Shown here piece by piece: positions 36,319 to 46,143 of a stretch of DNA of 64,000 bases. The notes below the pieces were generated by a model that did not search any database, had not been told where the DNA came from, and saw only the letters and a program-made list of their open reading frames with translations. The position numbers were made by a program, and so were the translations under genes. The DNA is from Rhodospirillaceae bacterium (GTDB taxonomy: Bacteria > Pseudomonadota > Alphaproteobacteria > Kiloniellales > DSM-21159): NCBI GenBank assembly GCA_006969625.1, contig CP030885.1, positions 3,049,430 through 3,113,429 on the forward strand, read 5' to 3'. Position 1 is the first letter of the stretch, and every line of letters starts with the position of its first letter.

Positions 36319-37008
36319 ATGAGCCAGTTCGCCGAGATCGCCGACAACGGCGACGAAGACGGCCGCAACCCGACGATCGAGCAGCCGATCTCTCCGGACG
36401 GCCGCGCCGAGCCGGGCAAGCGCTACGCCGTGCCCGCCCGCCACGGCCGCGCGGTGCGCCTGGACAAGGGCCAGCGCATCAAGATCGTCAATACCCACGG
36501 CAGCCAGGTCTGCGACACCTGGGGGTTTTCCGTCGCCGACCCCTCCGAGTTCCTCTCGATGGAGCACATGCGCGCCTGGATCGGTCGCCTGGTCCCACGG
36601 CCCGGCGACGAACTGGCGAGCAACCGGCGCCGTCCGATCCTGGTGCTGGAGGAGGACAGCTCGCCCGGCGTGCACGACACGCTGATCGCCGCCTGCGACC
36701 TCTTCCGCTACAGGACCCTGGGCGTCGAAGGCTATCACGACAACTGCGCCGACAACCTGCGCATGGCGACCAAGGCGATCGGCCTGCGCGTGCGCGAGGT
36801 GCCGAGCCCGCTGAACCTCTGGATGAACATCCCGATCCTGGCCAACGGCGGCGTCGGCTTCTACCCCACCGTCAGCAAGCCGGGCGATTACGTGATCCTG
36901 CGCGCCGAGATGGATTGCGTCGTCGCCATGTCCTCCTGCCCGCAGGACATCATCCCGATCAACGGCCAGGCCTGCACCCCGGTCGAGATCCACTTCGAGG
37001 TGCTGTAG
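36319..37008 (+). CDS. DUF1989 urea carboxylase-associated family protein
   Basis: 229 residues. The family pattern is clear: PARHGRAVRLDKGQRIKIVNTHGSQVCDTW in pieces, FLSMEHMRAWIGRL, the conserved Cys/His in GVEGYHDNCADNLRMA, and PSPLNLWMNIPI. DUF1989 proteins occur beside urea carboxylase or amine metabolism genes, and some act in guanidine/urea-related pathways; the reaction is not settled. A biotin carboxylase cluster lies 17 kb away but not beside it. Confidence 0.85.
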   Translation: MSQFAEIADNGDEDGRNPTIEQPISPDGRAEPGKRYAVPARHGRAVRLDKGQRIKIVNTHGSQVCDTWGFSVADPSEFLSMEHMRAWIGRLVPRPGDELASNRRRPILVLEEDSSPGVHDTLIAACDLFRYRTLGVEGYHDNCADNLRMATKAIGLRVREVPSPLNLWMNIPILANGGVGFYPTVSKPGDYVILRAEMDCVVAMSSCPQDIIPINGQACTPVEIHFEVL

Positions 37009-37071
37009 GCGGCCGCGCTTCAACCGCGGCCGGGCATGCGCCATATTGGCAGCTTGAGGAGGGCACCGCCC

Positions 37072-37308
37072 ATGACCAAGCTGCTCGACCGCGCCCTGGC
37101 CGAACTGCAGGAACTGCCGGACGTCCTGCAGGACGAGATCGCCGTCCGCCTGCTCGACCGGATCGACTATGAGAAGCGCAAGCTGGCATTCCTGGCGCAG
37201 CGCAAGACTGAAATCGAATCCGACGCGCGCCCCGATGTAGCCCACAAGGATGTCGAAGCTTGGCTAAGAACCTGGGGCACAGCGAATGAGGGCGATCCAC
37301 CGATCTGA
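37072..37308 (+). CDS. Antitoxin of a ParE/RelE-type pair
   Basis: 78 residues from ATG 37072, with GAGGAGGGC upstream. A helical, charged protein (LLDRALAELQELPDVLQDEIAVRLLDRI) followed by a C-terminal tail that includes DVEAWLRTWG. This matches the short antitoxins that pair with ParE-family toxins. It would neutralise the toxin encoded five bases downstream and repress the operon. Confidence 0.75.
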   Translation: MTKLLDRALAELQELPDVLQDEIAVRLLDRIDYEKRKLAFLAQRKTEIESDARPDVAHKDVEAWLRTWGTANEGDPPI

Positions 37309-37313
37309 CCGAA

Positions 37314-37613
37314 ATGCGACGCAGGATCGCTTGGACAGCAAGGGCGCTCGACGATCTGTCTGGAGTACGCGCCTACATTGCTCGGGAGAACCCCTCAGCC
37401 GCAAAACGGACAGACCAGCGCATCGTGCAATCCTGCGCACCCCTGCAGCGGTTTCCCGAGTTGGGCCGCGAATCCGAGCTACCGGGGCTGCGCGACCTTG
37501 TCGTGCCCGGAACGCCTTATCTCGTCTTCTACAGCTTCTACAGCGTGACGGGACAGACCGTGCGGATCGACGTGGTCTGGGACGGACGCCGCGGTATGCG
37601 GCCATACGACTGA
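37314..37613 (+). CDS. ParE/RelE-family toxin
   Basis: 99 residues. It starts MRRRIAWTARALDDLSGVRAYI and ends VRIDVVWDGRRGMRPYD, the ParE/RelE layout (a helical hairpin, then an antiparallel sheet with PGTPYLVFYSFYS). ParE toxins inhibit gyrase and RelE toxins cut mRNA; motifs cannot decide which. It begins five bases after the antitoxin stop, forming a normal operon. Both genes seem intact. Confidence 0.82.
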   Translation: MRRRIAWTARALDDLSGVRAYIARENPSAAKRTDQRIVQSCAPLQRFPELGRESELPGLRDLVVPGTPYLVFYSFYSVTGQTVRIDVVWDGRRGMRPYD

Positions 37614-37682
37614 CGTGGACGCCGCTGGCGGGTCGTTCCGGCGCTGCAGCGAAGCGGGAGCGCCTGCACCGGGCGCGGCCGG

Positions 37683-38318
37683 TCATGGGTTCCGCGCCAG
37701 GGCCAGGTTCACCCCGAGCGCGACCAGCACACCGCCGCCGAACCGCTGTAGCGCGATGAAGATGCGTTCCGACGCGCGCAGCCTGCTGGCGAGCGCATGC
37801 GACGTCTCGATCAGCACGATGTCCGTCACGCTGAACATCGCGTTCACGATCACGCCGAGGACGACGATCTGCGCCCAGACCGGCAAGTCGGCTCCGGGAT
37901 CGGTGAACTGCGGCAGGAAGGCGAGGTAAAACAGTGCCGTCTTGGGGTTCAGCGCCTCGACGAAGAGGCTGTCGCGCAGGGCCTTGCGCGCCGTCGGTGC
38001 GGCCGTCGCGCGCGACGGCGAGGCCAAGGGCTTGGCGCCCCTCAGGTACTTCAGGCCGAGCCAGATCAGGTAGGCCGCGCCGACGAGCTTCATCGCCGTG
38101 AAGAGCTGCGGCACGACGGCGAGCAGGGCCGAGACGCCGAAGGCGGCGGCCCCGATGTGCCCGAGCCCGGCGAGGTGGAACCCGGCGCCCGACCACCACC
38201 CGGCCCTGCGACCGAGGGCGAGCGTCTGGGCAGCGGCGTAGAGCATCCCCGGACCCGGCACGCAGGCGAAGACGGCGGAGGCCAGGAAGAAGGGAATCAG
38301 GATCTCCGCGGACGGCAT
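37683..38318 (-). CDS. LysE/RhtB-family amino-acid exporter
   Basis: 211 residues from ATG 38318. About six membrane helices; the N-terminus ILIPFFLASAVFACVPGPGMLYA holds the family signature PGPGM, followed by AGWWSGAGFHLAGLGHIGAAAFG and YLIWLGLKYLRG. It exports amino acids or derivatives. It stands alone between convergent toxin-antitoxin genes and trmJ. Confidence 0.9.
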   Translation of the reverse strand: MPSAEILIPFFLASAVFACVPGPGMLYAAAQTLALGRRAGWWSGAGFHLAGLGHIGAAAFGVSALLAVVPQLFTAMKLVGAAYLIWLGLKYLRGAKPLASPSRATAAPTARKALRDSLFVEALNPKTALFYLAFLPQFTDPGADLPVWAQIVVLGVIVNAMFSVTDIVLIETSHALASRLRASERIFIALQRFGGGVLVALGVNLALARNP

Positions 38319-38345
38319 GGGCGCACCTCCCTCGCATGTGCGCCC
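38319..38345. promoter_or_regulatory. Inverted repeat over the LysE-type gene start
   Basis: GGGCGCAC (38319-38326) pairs with GTGCGCCC (38338-38345); the loop holds the GGGAGG ribosome site, and one arm touches the ATG. In mRNA this would hide the ribosome site. It could be a translational control element or an operator. Confidence 0.35.
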
Positions 38346-38438
38346 AGTGTCGCCGACCCGGCGCGATCCGCGAGGGCGGCGAATGGTCACCCGTGACGTC
38401 GCTGCAAGCTCTTCGGCACCCGAGGATGCCCGCCGGCT

Positions 38439-39251
38439 CTATGCCTCCTCGTCCGCCCGCTGCTTCTCCGCCAGCGCCTCGGTGCCGCGCTTGAGCTTGG
38501 CGCCGAGCAGAGCCGAGAGAATGCCGTGCAGGGTGCGCACCTCCTGCTCGCTCGGCCGGGCGCGCTGGAACAGGGCGTGGACGTTGCGGCGCATGCCGGG
38601 GCGCTTTTCCGGCGGATAGTAGAAGCCGAGCCGGTCGAGCAGCTCGTCGAGCCGGTCGAGGAAACCGAACAGGGTGGTCTTGTCGGCCGGCCGGCCGCCG
38701 CCGTAGTCGAGCTGGCGGTCGGGCGTGCCTTTGCCGGCGATCCACCACTCGTAGCCGACCAGCAGGACGCACTGCGCCAGGTTCAGCGAACTGTAGCCGG
38801 GATTGAGCGGCGCCGTGACGATCGCGTCGGCCAGCGCGATGTCGTCGTTCTCCAGCCCGGTGCGCTCCGGCCCGAACAGCAGGCCGCAGCCCAGCCCCGC
38901 GTCCATCTCGGCCCGCAGCGTGGCGGCGGTCGCACGGGGCGTCATCACCTCCTTGACCAGGCCGCGCGGCCGGGCGGTGGTGGCATAGACGCGCTCCAGG
39001 TCGGCGATGGCGTCGCGCGTGGTCTCGAACACGCGGGCAGCCTCCAGCACCCGGTCGGCGCCGGAGGCGGCGGCCGTCGCCTTGGGGTTCGGCCAGCCCT
39101 GCTTGGGCGCCACCAGCCGCAGGTCGGTCAGGCCGCAGTTCAGCATCGCACGGGCGGTCATGCCGATGTTCTCGCCGAGCTGCGGCGCCACCAGAATTAC
39201 CGCCGGACCCGGCGGCAAGTCCTGGATCTCGCGCGAATTGGTGCCAGCCAT
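38439..39251 (-). CDS. trmJ: TrmJ-like tRNA 2'-O-methyltransferase (SPOUT)
   Basis: 270 residues from ATG 39251. The SPOUT knot motifs are present: VILVAPQLGENIGMTARAMLNCG (in parts), LLFGPERTGLENDDI and NPGYSSLNLAQCVLLVGYE, which match TrmJ/LasT. TrmJ methylates nucleotide 32 of tRNAs. A C-terminal helical extension after residue 170 is as usual. Its start overlaps the cimA stop by one base (TGATG). Confidence 0.92.
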   Translation of the reverse strand: MAGTNSREIQDLPPGPAVILVAPQLGENIGMTARAMLNCGLTDLRLVAPKQGWPNPKATAAASGADRVLEAARVFETTRDAIADLERVYATTARPRGLVKEVMTPRATAATLRAEMDAGLGCGLLFGPERTGLENDDIALADAIVTAPLNPGYSSLNLAQCVLLVGYEWWIAGKGTPDRQLDYGGGRPADKTTLFGFLDRLDELLDRLGFYYPPEKRPGMRRNVHALFQRARPSEQEVRTLHGILSALLGAKLKRGTEALAEKQRADEEA

Positions 39252-40864
39252 CAGCCGACCCCCGGCTCGCGTACGCCTTCGCGCCGCAGCTTCCAGACGA
39301 TGGCGTCGAGCAGCGCGTTGCAGGAGGCGTCGATGACGTTGGTGGACACGCCCACGGTGGTCCAGCGGCCGTTGCGCCCGGCGCTTTCGATCATCACCCG
39401 GGTCACCGCCTCGGTGCCGGCCTGAGGCGTCAGGATGCGCACCTTGTAGTCGGTCAGCCGCATGGTCTCGAGCTGCGGGTAGGTCGGCAGCAGAGCCTTG
39501 CGCAGCGCCTTGTCGAGCGCATCGACCGGGCCGTTGCCGTTGGCCACGGTCATCATCTGGGTGCCGGCCACCTCCAGGGTGACCGTCGCCTCGGACTCGG
39601 TGACCAGCTCGCCGCGGGCGTTCCAGCGGCGGTCGTCCATCACGCGGAAGCGCTGCAGCTCGAAGTAGTCGGGCACCTGGCCAAGGGCGCGGCGCGCCAG
39701 CAACTCGAAGGAGGCCTCGGCACCGTCGTAGGCGAAGCCCTGGAACTCGCGCGCCTTCACCTCCTCGACCAGGGCGGCGATCTTCGGGTCGTCGGCATCG
39801 ACCGCGACCCCGATCTCGGCGAAGCGCGCCAGGATGTTGGCGCGCCCGGCCTGGTCGGAGACCACGATGTGCCGCCGGTTGCCGACCAGCGCCGGGTCGA
39901 TGTGCTCGTAGGTCCGCGGGTCCTTGGCGACGGCCGAGACGTGCAGCCCGCCTTTGTGCGCGAAGGCGCGGCTGCCGACGTAGGGCGCGCCGGCGTCGGG
40001 CGCGCGGTTCAGCCGCTCGTCGAGCAGGCGCGAGACGCCGGTCAGCAACGCCAGGGTTTCGTGCGAGACGCCGACCTCGTAGCCGGTCTTCAGCGCGAAG
40101 GTCGGGATCAGCGCGCAGAGATTGGCGTTGCCGCAGCGCTCGCCGAGGCCATTCAGGGTGCCCTGTACCTGGCGCGCGCCGGCGTCCACCGCGGCCAGGG
40201 AGTTGGCGACGGCGTTGCCGGTATCGTCGTGGCAGTGGATGCCCAGGTCGGCCTCGGGCAAAGCCGCCTTCACCGCCGCCACGATCTCCGCGATCTCGCG
40301 CGGCAAGGTGCCGCCGTTGGTGTCGCACAGCACCAGCCAGCGCGCCCCGCCTTCCTGCGCGGCCTTGAGGCAGGCCAGGGCGTAGTCGCGATTGCTCTTG
40401 AAGCCGTCGAAGAAGTGCTCGGCGTCGAAGTGCGCCTCCTCCTTGTGGCGCGCCATGTGCCCGAGGCTGTCGGCGATCAGCCGCAGGTTTTCCTCGCGCG
40501 GGATCTCCAGCGCCAGGTCGACGTGGAAGTCCCAGGCCTTGCCGACGATGCAGGCGGCCGGCGTCTTGGCGTCGACCAGGGCCGCAAGGCCGGGGTCGTT
40601 CTCCACCGAGCGGCCGGGCCGGCGGGTCATGCCGAACGCCACCAGCTTGGCGCGTGCGAGTTTCGGCGGATCGGCGAAGAAGGTGTCGTCGGTCGGGTTC
40701 GCCCCCGGCCAGCCGCCCTCGACGTAGTCGACGCCGAGGCGATCGAGCGCCCCGGCGATGGCGATCTTGTCCGCCGCGGTGAAGTCGACGCCCTGGGTCT
40801 GGGCGCCGTCGCGCAAGGTGGAGTCGAACAGGTAGACGCGGTCGCTGGTGCGGCTGGAACTCAT
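39251..40864 (-). CDS. cimA: Citramalate synthase
   Basis: 537 residues, with the HMGL-type barrel (YLFDSTLRDGAQTQGVDFTAADK in parts, DTNGGTLPREI, LGIHCHDDTGNAVANSLAAVDAGARQVQGT) and a C-terminal LeuA-like allosteric domain. It condenses pyruvate and acetyl-CoA to citramalate, the first step of the threonine-independent isoleucine route. The motif LYVEGGWPGANPTDD-type (here VEGGWPGANPTDD) separates CimA from 2-isopropylmalate synthase. Coupled to trmJ. Confidence 0.93.
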   Translation of the reverse strand: MSSSRTSDRVYLFDSTLRDGAQTQGVDFTAADKIAIAGALDRLGVDYVEGGWPGANPTDDTFFADPPKLARAKLVAFGMTRRPGRSVENDPGLAALVDAKTPAACIVGKAWDFHVDLALEIPREENLRLIADSLGHMARHKEEAHFDAEHFFDGFKSNRDYALACLKAAQEGGARWLVLCDTNGGTLPREIAEIVAAVKAALPEADLGIHCHDDTGNAVANSLAAVDAGARQVQGTLNGLGERCGNANLCALIPTFALKTGYEVGVSHETLALLTGVSRLLDERLNRAPDAGAPYVGSRAFAHKGGLHVSAVAKDPRTYEHIDPALVGNRRHIVVSDQAGRANILARFAEIGVAVDADDPKIAALVEEVKAREFQGFAYDGAEASFELLARRALGQVPDYFELQRFRVMDDRRWNARGELVTESEATVTLEVAGTQMMTVANGNGPVDALDKALRKALLPTYPQLETMRLTDYKVRILTPQAGTEAVTRVMIESAGRNGRWTTVGVSTNVIDASCNALLDAIVWKLRREGVREPGVG

Positions 40865-40958
40865 CGTCAGGTGCGGCCCCTCGTGAAGAGCCGGCTTTAA
40901 GGCACGAAGCGGCCGGCCGGGTCAATTCCCCGGCGGCGACGCCCGGCCGGCGGCAACG

Positions 40959-41669
40959 CTAGCGGCGCAGTTCGAAGACGCCGAAGGGGCGCTGGTCCTC
41001 GATCGAGCCGATGCCCATGGCGGCGTAGCTCGGGCAGCCCTTGGGGCCGCCCAGCTCGCTGCGGCAGACGCGGCCCTCGCCCAACAGGGCGCGCGTCGCC
41101 TCGACGTCGCTCTGGCCGACCGGGAATTCGGCGCCGATCGGCGGCGTGCGCCAGACGCGGCGGATCAGGTAGCCGGCGTCCTGCCCCTGTATGGCTCGGA
41201 GCAAATGGACCTCGCCCCCACCCTGCGGCCGGCCGCCCGCGTCCAGGGTCTGCGCGCAGGCGAGGAGCTGCCAAGCCTCGGCCCAGCCCGCCTCGGTGGT
41301 CACCGCCTCGGTACCGCTGCGGCGCAGGTCGCGGCAGCGGGTGGCGAGGGCGCGTTCGGCCTCGACCAGCAGCCCCTCCGGCGGCGCGGATCGGCCGACG
41401 AAGACGCTCATCACCACCCCCTCGGTCCAGCCGGACCGCGCCTGCCCCTCGGGCAGGAAGGTAATGGCGTGGAACGGCGGCGCGGAGTCGACGAGTTGCC
41501 AGCTCCAGCGCTCGGGCAGCGGATGGATATAGAACTCGGCGGCACCCCCTTTCAGCACCGCCTGCGGGCCGGCCGGGATCGCGCCGTAGGGATCCTCGCT
41601 CTGTGCGGCGGCGGATCCGGCGCAGGCGAGCAGCAGGGCGAAGGCATGGGCGAAAAGGCGGCGCGGCAT
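40959..41669 (-). CDS. Exported protein of unknown function
   Basis: 236 residues from ATG 41669 (MPRRLFAHAFALLLACAGSAAAQ, a signal peptide with cleavage near Ala22). The mature protein has no domain I can name. It contains WSWQLVDSAPPFHAITFLP, ARSGWTEGVVMSVFVG and four cysteines (CRD, ACA, CRS, GCPS) that may form disulphides in the periplasm. It lies alone between cimA and the divergent nrdJ. Confidence 0.7.
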   Translation of the reverse strand: MPRRLFAHAFALLLACAGSAAAQSEDPYGAIPAGPQAVLKGGAAEFYIHPLPERWSWQLVDSAPPFHAITFLPEGQARSGWTEGVVMSVFVGRSAPPEGLLVEAERALATRCRDLRRSGTEAVTTEAGWAEAWQLLACAQTLDAGGRPQGGGEVHLLRAIQGQDAGYLIRRVWRTPPIGAEFPVGQSDVEATRALLGEGRVCRSELGGPKGCPSYAAMGIGSIEDQRPFGVFELRR

Positions 41670-41980
41670 CGTCGCTCCGAAGGTCGCGGGGGACAGGACT
41701 GAGCGGCGCCAGCATAGGCGAGCCGGTGTGGCCGTTCCAAGGCACTGCGGTGCACGAACGGTCGGTTGCGCCGCCGGCCGACGAGGCGCCAACACATACC
41801 ACCCATGGCGTACGGCACAAATCAAGCCACAAACCCTAGTGACCAAGTATCGATCTTGTGGTTAGATACCTGTCCCGAACGAGATCTGGTGGCTGCGGGT
41901 GTGTTGCGGCGCGTCAGCGGACGTCTTCGGGACCAGCACAATTCGGGTCGAACCACCCAAGACGCTCGAAGGGGGGCAGC
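41670..41980. promoter_or_regulatory. Divergent intergenic region ahead of nrdJ
   Basis: 311 bases without a gene. An AT-rich core at about 41815-41875 must hold the nrdJ promoter. It contains CAAG-N7-CTTG (41844-41858) preceded by CCACAAACCCTAGTG; these could be NrdR-type boxes, but the match to the consensus is partial. No cobalamin riboswitch fold was recognised. GGGGGG lies six bases before the nrdJ ATG. Confidence 0.3.
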
Positions 41981-44900
41981 ATGCGGGTCGCGCGCCGATT
42001 CACGAAGGCCGGGGACGAGGTCTACGCCGGCATTCCGTTCAAGATCACCAGCAGCGAGATCCGCAACCCGGACGGCTCGCTGGTCTTCCAGAACGAGCGG
42101 GTCGAGGTGCCCGAGTCCTGGTCGCAGGTGGCGAGCGACATCCTGGCCCAGAAGTACTTCCGCAAGCGCGGCGTGCCGCGCCGCCTGAAGGCGGTCGAGG
42201 AGCCCGACGTGCCGGCCTTCCTGTGGCGGCGCGTCGCCGACGAGGAAGCGCTGGCCGAACTGCCCGAGACGGAGCGCTATGGCGGCGAGGAATCGGCCCG
42301 CCAGGTCTTCGACCGCCTGGCCGGCACCTGGACCTACTGGGGCTGGAAGGGCGGCTACTTCGACACCGAGGAGGATGCCCGCACCTTCTACGACGAGCTC
42401 TGCGTCATGCTGGCGCGACAGATGTGCGCGCCGAACTCGCCGCAGTGGTTCAACACGGGCCTCTACTGGGCCTACGGCATCGACGGGCCGAGCCAGGGGC
42501 ACTACTACGTCGACTACCGCAGCGGCGCGCTGACCAAGGCGGCCAGCGCCTATGAGCACCCGCAGCCGCACGCCTGCTTCATCCAGTCGGTCGCCGACGA
42601 CCTGGTCAACGACGGCGGCATCATGGACCTCTGGACCCGCGAGGCGCGGCTGTTCAAATACGGCTCGGGCACCGGCTCCAACTTTTCCAAGCTGCGCGGC
42701 GAAAGCGAACCGCTGGCCGGCGGCGGCCGGTCCTCCGGCCTGATGAGCTTCCTGAAGATCGGCGACCGCGCGGCCGGCGCCATCAAGTCGGGCGGCACCA
42801 CCCGGCGCGCCGCCAAGATGGTCACCGTCGACCTCGATCACCCGGACATCGAGGATTACATCGCCTGGAAGGTGACCGAGGAGCAGAAGGTGGCCGCCCT
42901 GGTCGCCGGCTCCAAGCTCTGCAACAAACACCTCAACGCGGTGCTGCAGGCTTGCCAGCTCGGCAGCGGCGAGGCGCGCTTCGACCCGAAGCTGAACAAG
43001 ACCCTCCGGCAGGCGATCCGCGAAGCCCGCAAGGCGATGATCCCGGAGAACTACGTTCGCCGGGTCATCCAGTTCGCCCAGCAGGGTTACGAGAAGATCG
43101 AGTTCCGCACCTACGACACGGATTGGGATTCCGATGCCTACCTGACCGTCAGCGGCCAGAACTCCAACAACTCCGTGCGCGTGCCCAACGCCTTCTTGGA
43201 GGCGGTCGAGCGCGGCGGCAAGTGGGAGCTGATCCGGCGCACCGACGGCAAGGTCGCCAAGACGCTGGATGCGCGCGAACTCTGGGCGAGGATCGGCGAG
43301 GCGGCCTGGCAGTGCGCCGACCCCGGCGTGCAGTTCGACACCACCATCAACGAGTGGCACACCTGCCCCGCCGGCGGGCGCATCGAGGCCTCCAACCCCT
43401 GCTCGGAGTACATGTTCCTCGACGACACGGCCTGCAACCTGGCGTCGCTGAACCTCATGAGCTTCCGCAAGGCGGACGGCAGCTTCGACGTCGCGGCTTT
43501 CCGCCATGCCACCGAGCTGTGGACCGTGGTGCTGGAGATCAGCGTCCTGATGGCGCAGTTCCCCAGCAAGGAGATCGCCGAGCTCTCCTACAAGTACCGC
43601 ACGCTCGGCCTGGGCTACGCCAACCTGGGCGGCCTGCTGATGGCCATGGGCCTGTCCTACGACAGCGACGAGGGGCGCGCTCTGTGCGGCGCCATCACCG
43701 CGCTGATGACCGGGACCGCCTACGCCACCTCGGCCGAGATGGCGGGCGAACTGGGCGCCTTCCCCGGCTACGAGGCCGACCGGGAGGCCATGCTGCGGGT
43801 GATGCGCAACCACCGCCGCGCCGCGCACGGCCAGGCCAGCGGCTACGAGGGCCTGTCGGTCCTGCCGGTCCCGCTCGACCACGAGAACTGCCCGGACCTG
43901 GCGCTCGCCTCGGCCGCAGCCGAAGCCTGGGACAAGGCGCTGGAGCTGGGCGAGGCCAACGGCTACCGCAACGCCCAGTCCACGGTGATCGCGCCGACCG
44001 GCACCATCGGCCTGGTGATGGACTGCGACACCACCGGCATCGAGCCCGACTTCGCCCTGGTCAAGTTCAAGAAGCTGGCCGGCGGCGGCTACTTCAAGAT
44101 CATCAACCGCACCGTGCCCGAGGCGCTGAAGAAGCTGGGCTACGCAGAGGCGCAGATCCAGGACATCGTCCGCTTCGCGGTGGGTCACGGCACGCTGGAG
44201 GGCGCGCCCGGCGTCGACCACGAGCGCCTGAAGGTGCGCGGCTTCACCCAGGCGGCATTGGACGCTCTGGAATCCGCCCTGGGCAGCGCCTTCGACATCA
44301 AGTTCGCCTTCAACAAGTGGACCCTTGGCGAGGACTTCTGCCGCACCGCGCTGGGGCTGAGCGACGCCCAGATGGACGACTTCGGCTTCGACCTGTTGGC
44401 CCAACTGGGCTTCACCAAGGCCGAGATCGAGGCCGCCAACGTTTATTGCTGCGGCGCCATGACCTTGGAGGGCGCACCCCACCTGAAAGCCGAGCATCTG
44501 GGCGTGTTCGACTGCGCCAACCCCTGCGGCAAAACCGGCACCCGCTTCCTGTCGGTCGAGTCCCACATCCGCATGATGGCGGCGGCGCAGCCCTTCATCT
44601 CCGGCGCCATCTCCAAGACCGTCAACATGCCGAACGACGCGCTGGTCGAGGATTGCCAGGCCGCCTACGAGTTGTCCTGGAAGCTGGGCCTGAAGGCCAA
44701 CGCGCTCTACCGCGACGGCTCCAAGCTCAGCCAGCCGCTGGCCACCGGCCTGGTCGACGCAGATGCCGACGACGACGCCGAGGACCTGGCCGAGGAGCTG
44801 GCCGCCGCGCCGACCGCCGCCAAGGCCGGCCTGGTCGCAGAGCGGATCGTCGAGCGCATCGTCGAGCGAGCGGTCGAGCGCAAGCGCCTGCCCGGACGGC

Positions 44901-45706
44901 GCAAGGGCTACACCCAGAAGGCCATGGTCGGCGGCCACAAGGTCTATCTGCGCACCGGCGAGTACGAGGACGGCAGCCTGGGCGAGATCTTCGTCGACAT
45001 GCACAAGGAAGGCGCCGCCTTCCGCAGCCTGATGAACAACTTCGCCATCGCCATTTCGATCGGCCTGCAGTACGGCGTGCCGCTCGAGGAGTACGTGGAG
45101 GCCTACACCTTCACCCGCTTCGAGCCCTCCGGCATGGTCGAGGGCAACGACGCCATCAAGATGGCGACCTCGGTGCTCGACTACATCTTCCGCGAGCTGG
45201 CGATCAGCTACCTGGGCCGCACCGACCTGGCGCACGTCGCGCCGGACGACGTGCTGCCCGACGCCACCGGCACCGGCGAGGCGCAGTCGAGCGTCGAGAC
45301 CCAGGTGCAGCAGGCGATCACCGAGACGGTGCGCCGGGTCACCTCGCGCGGCTTCGTGCGCAACCAGCTCGTCGTCCTGCCCGGCGGCGCCCAGAGCGCC
45401 GAGGCGCAGGCACGGATGGAGGCCACGGGGACCGACGGCTACGGCGTCGAGGCCTTTGCGGTTCCCGCACCCAACGGGGCGGGCAACGGCGCGATGAGCG
45501 TGCACAGCGAGGGGTACCTGCGCGAGGAGGTCTCGGTCAGCCGCAGCATCGGCGAGCAGATCGACCGGCGCATGGAGCGCATCCGCGAGGCCCGCATGAA
45601 GGGCTACGAGGGCGACGCCTGCGGCGAGTGCGGCAACTTCACCCTGGTGCGCAACGGCACGTGCCTGAAGTGCACCACCTGCGGCGCGACGAGCGGGTGT
45701 TCGTGA
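41981..45706 (+). CDS. nrdJ: Adenosylcobalamin-dependent (class II) ribonucleotide reductase
   Basis: 1241 residues from ATG 41981. Active-site motifs of the 10-strand barrel are present: [20 protein letters not shown] (substrate-cysteine region in part), [34 protein letters not shown] (catalytic Cys with Glu) and the later [20 protein letters not shown]. The C-terminus has paired CxxC motifs ([22 protein letters not shown]) for re-reduction. It makes deoxyribonucleotides without oxygen dependence but needs B12. The length is typical of the large alphaproteobacterial NrdJ. Confidence 0.97.
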   Translation: MRVARRFTKAGDEVYAGIPFKITSSEIRNPDGSLVFQNERVEVPESWSQVASDILAQKYFRKRGVPRRLKAVEEPDVPAFLWRRVADEEALAELPETERYGGEESARQVFDRLAGTWTYWGWKGGYFDTEEDARTFYDELCVMLARQMCAPNSPQWFNTGLYWAYGIDGPSQGHYYVDYRSGALTKAASAYEHPQPHACFIQSVADDLVNDGGIMDLWTREARLFKYGSGTGSNFSKLRGESEPLAGGGRSSGLMSFLKIGDRAAGAIKSGGTTRRAAKMVTVDLDHPDIEDYIAWKVTEEQKVAALVAGSKLCNKHLNAVLQACQLGSGEARFDPKLNKTLRQAIREARKAMIPENYVRRVIQFAQQGYEKIEFRTYDTDWDSDAYLTVSGQNSNNSVRVPNAFLEAVERGGKWELIRRTDGKVAKTLDARELWARIGEAAWQCADPGVQFDTTINEWHTCPAGGRIEASNPCSEYMFLDDTACNLASLNLMSFRKADGSFDVAAFRHATELWTVVLEISVLMAQFPSKEIAELSYKYRTLGLGYANLGGLLMAMGLSYDSDEGRALCGAITALMTGTAYATSAEMAGELGAFPGYEADREAMLRVMRNHRRAAHGQASGYEGLSVLPVPLDHENCPDLALASAAAEAWDKALELGEANGYRNAQSTVIAPTGTIGLVMDCDTTGIEPDFALVKFKKLAGGGYFKIINRTVPEALKKLGYAEAQIQDIVRFAVGHGTLEGAPGVDHERLKVRGFTQAALDALESALGSAFDIKFAFNKWTLGEDFCRTALGLSDAQMDDFGFDLLAQLGFTKAEIEAANVYCCGAMTLEGAPHLKAEHLGVFDCANPCGKTGTRFLSVESHIRMMAAAQPFISGAISKTVNMPNDALVEDCQAAYELSWKLGLKANALYRDGSKLSQPLATGLVDADADDDAEDLAEELAAAPTAAKAGLVAERIVERIVERAVERKRLPGRRKGYTQKAMVGGHKVYLRTGEYEDGSLGEIFVDMHKEGAAFRSLMNNFAIAISIGLQYGVPLEEYVEAYTFTRFEPSGMVEGNDAIKMATSVLDYIFRELAISYLGRTDLAHVAPDDVLPDATGTGEAQSSVETQVQQAITETVRRVTSRGFVRNQLVVLPGGAQSAEAQARMEATGTDGYGVEAFAVPAPNGAGNGAMSVHSEGYLREEVSVSRSIGEQIDRRMERIREARMKGYEGDACGECGNFTLVRNGTCLKCTTCGATSGCS

Positions 45707-45843
45707 GCCCTCGCCCTACCCCACGCCCTCCGCGAGGCCGCCCGTAACGGCAAAACCCTGCCTTGATCGAACGGCCGGCTTAACGGTTCGTTAGGCATGT
45801 TCTGGCAAGAACCGACTCACCACAATCAAGCGGGAGTCGGCAT

Positions 45844-46116
45844 ATGCCGCAGATCCAGGGACTCGCCTATTTCGGCCAAGACTTCGATTGCGGCGGCTTG
45901 GCCAAGCTGCAGTCGCTGTTCGACATCTCCCACATCGAGCGCGGCGGTGAGCCGGTCGCCATGCTGCGCGCCCCGCTCGCTTCGGACGCGATCCAGGCGA
46001 CGCTGGACGGAACCGGTCTGGTCGCCGTCGGGCGAACGGGACAGGGCCGATGGCGCGCGCAGGGCGAGTATGTCGTAACAGAGGTGCTGCACGTCGGACC
46101 GCGCGACGCGCTGTAG
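45844..46116 (+). CDS. Small protein of unknown function
   Basis: 90 residues from ATG 45844; GGGAG lies upstream and a plausible promoter sits in the AT-richer stretch 45770-45835. It starts MPQIQGLAYFGQDFDCGGLAKLQ and has a beta-rich second half (LVAVGRTGQGRWRAQGEYVV). No family recognised. It ends convergently, 27 bases from the STING-like gene. Coding use looks like that of the host genome, so it is probably not part of the imported operon. Confidence 0.55.
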   Translation: MPQIQGLAYFGQDFDCGGLAKLQSLFDISHIERGGEPVAMLRAPLASDAIQATLDGTGLVAVGRTGQGRWRAQGEYVVTEVLHVGPRDAL

Positions 46117-46143
46117 CGAGGCTTAGCCACCTGTGAGGCTGGC

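Noticed and set aside
41670..41980. Cobalamin riboswitch ahead of nrdJ
   Set aside because: No B12-box or fold recognised by eye, although the enzyme uses B12; a covariance-model search would decide.
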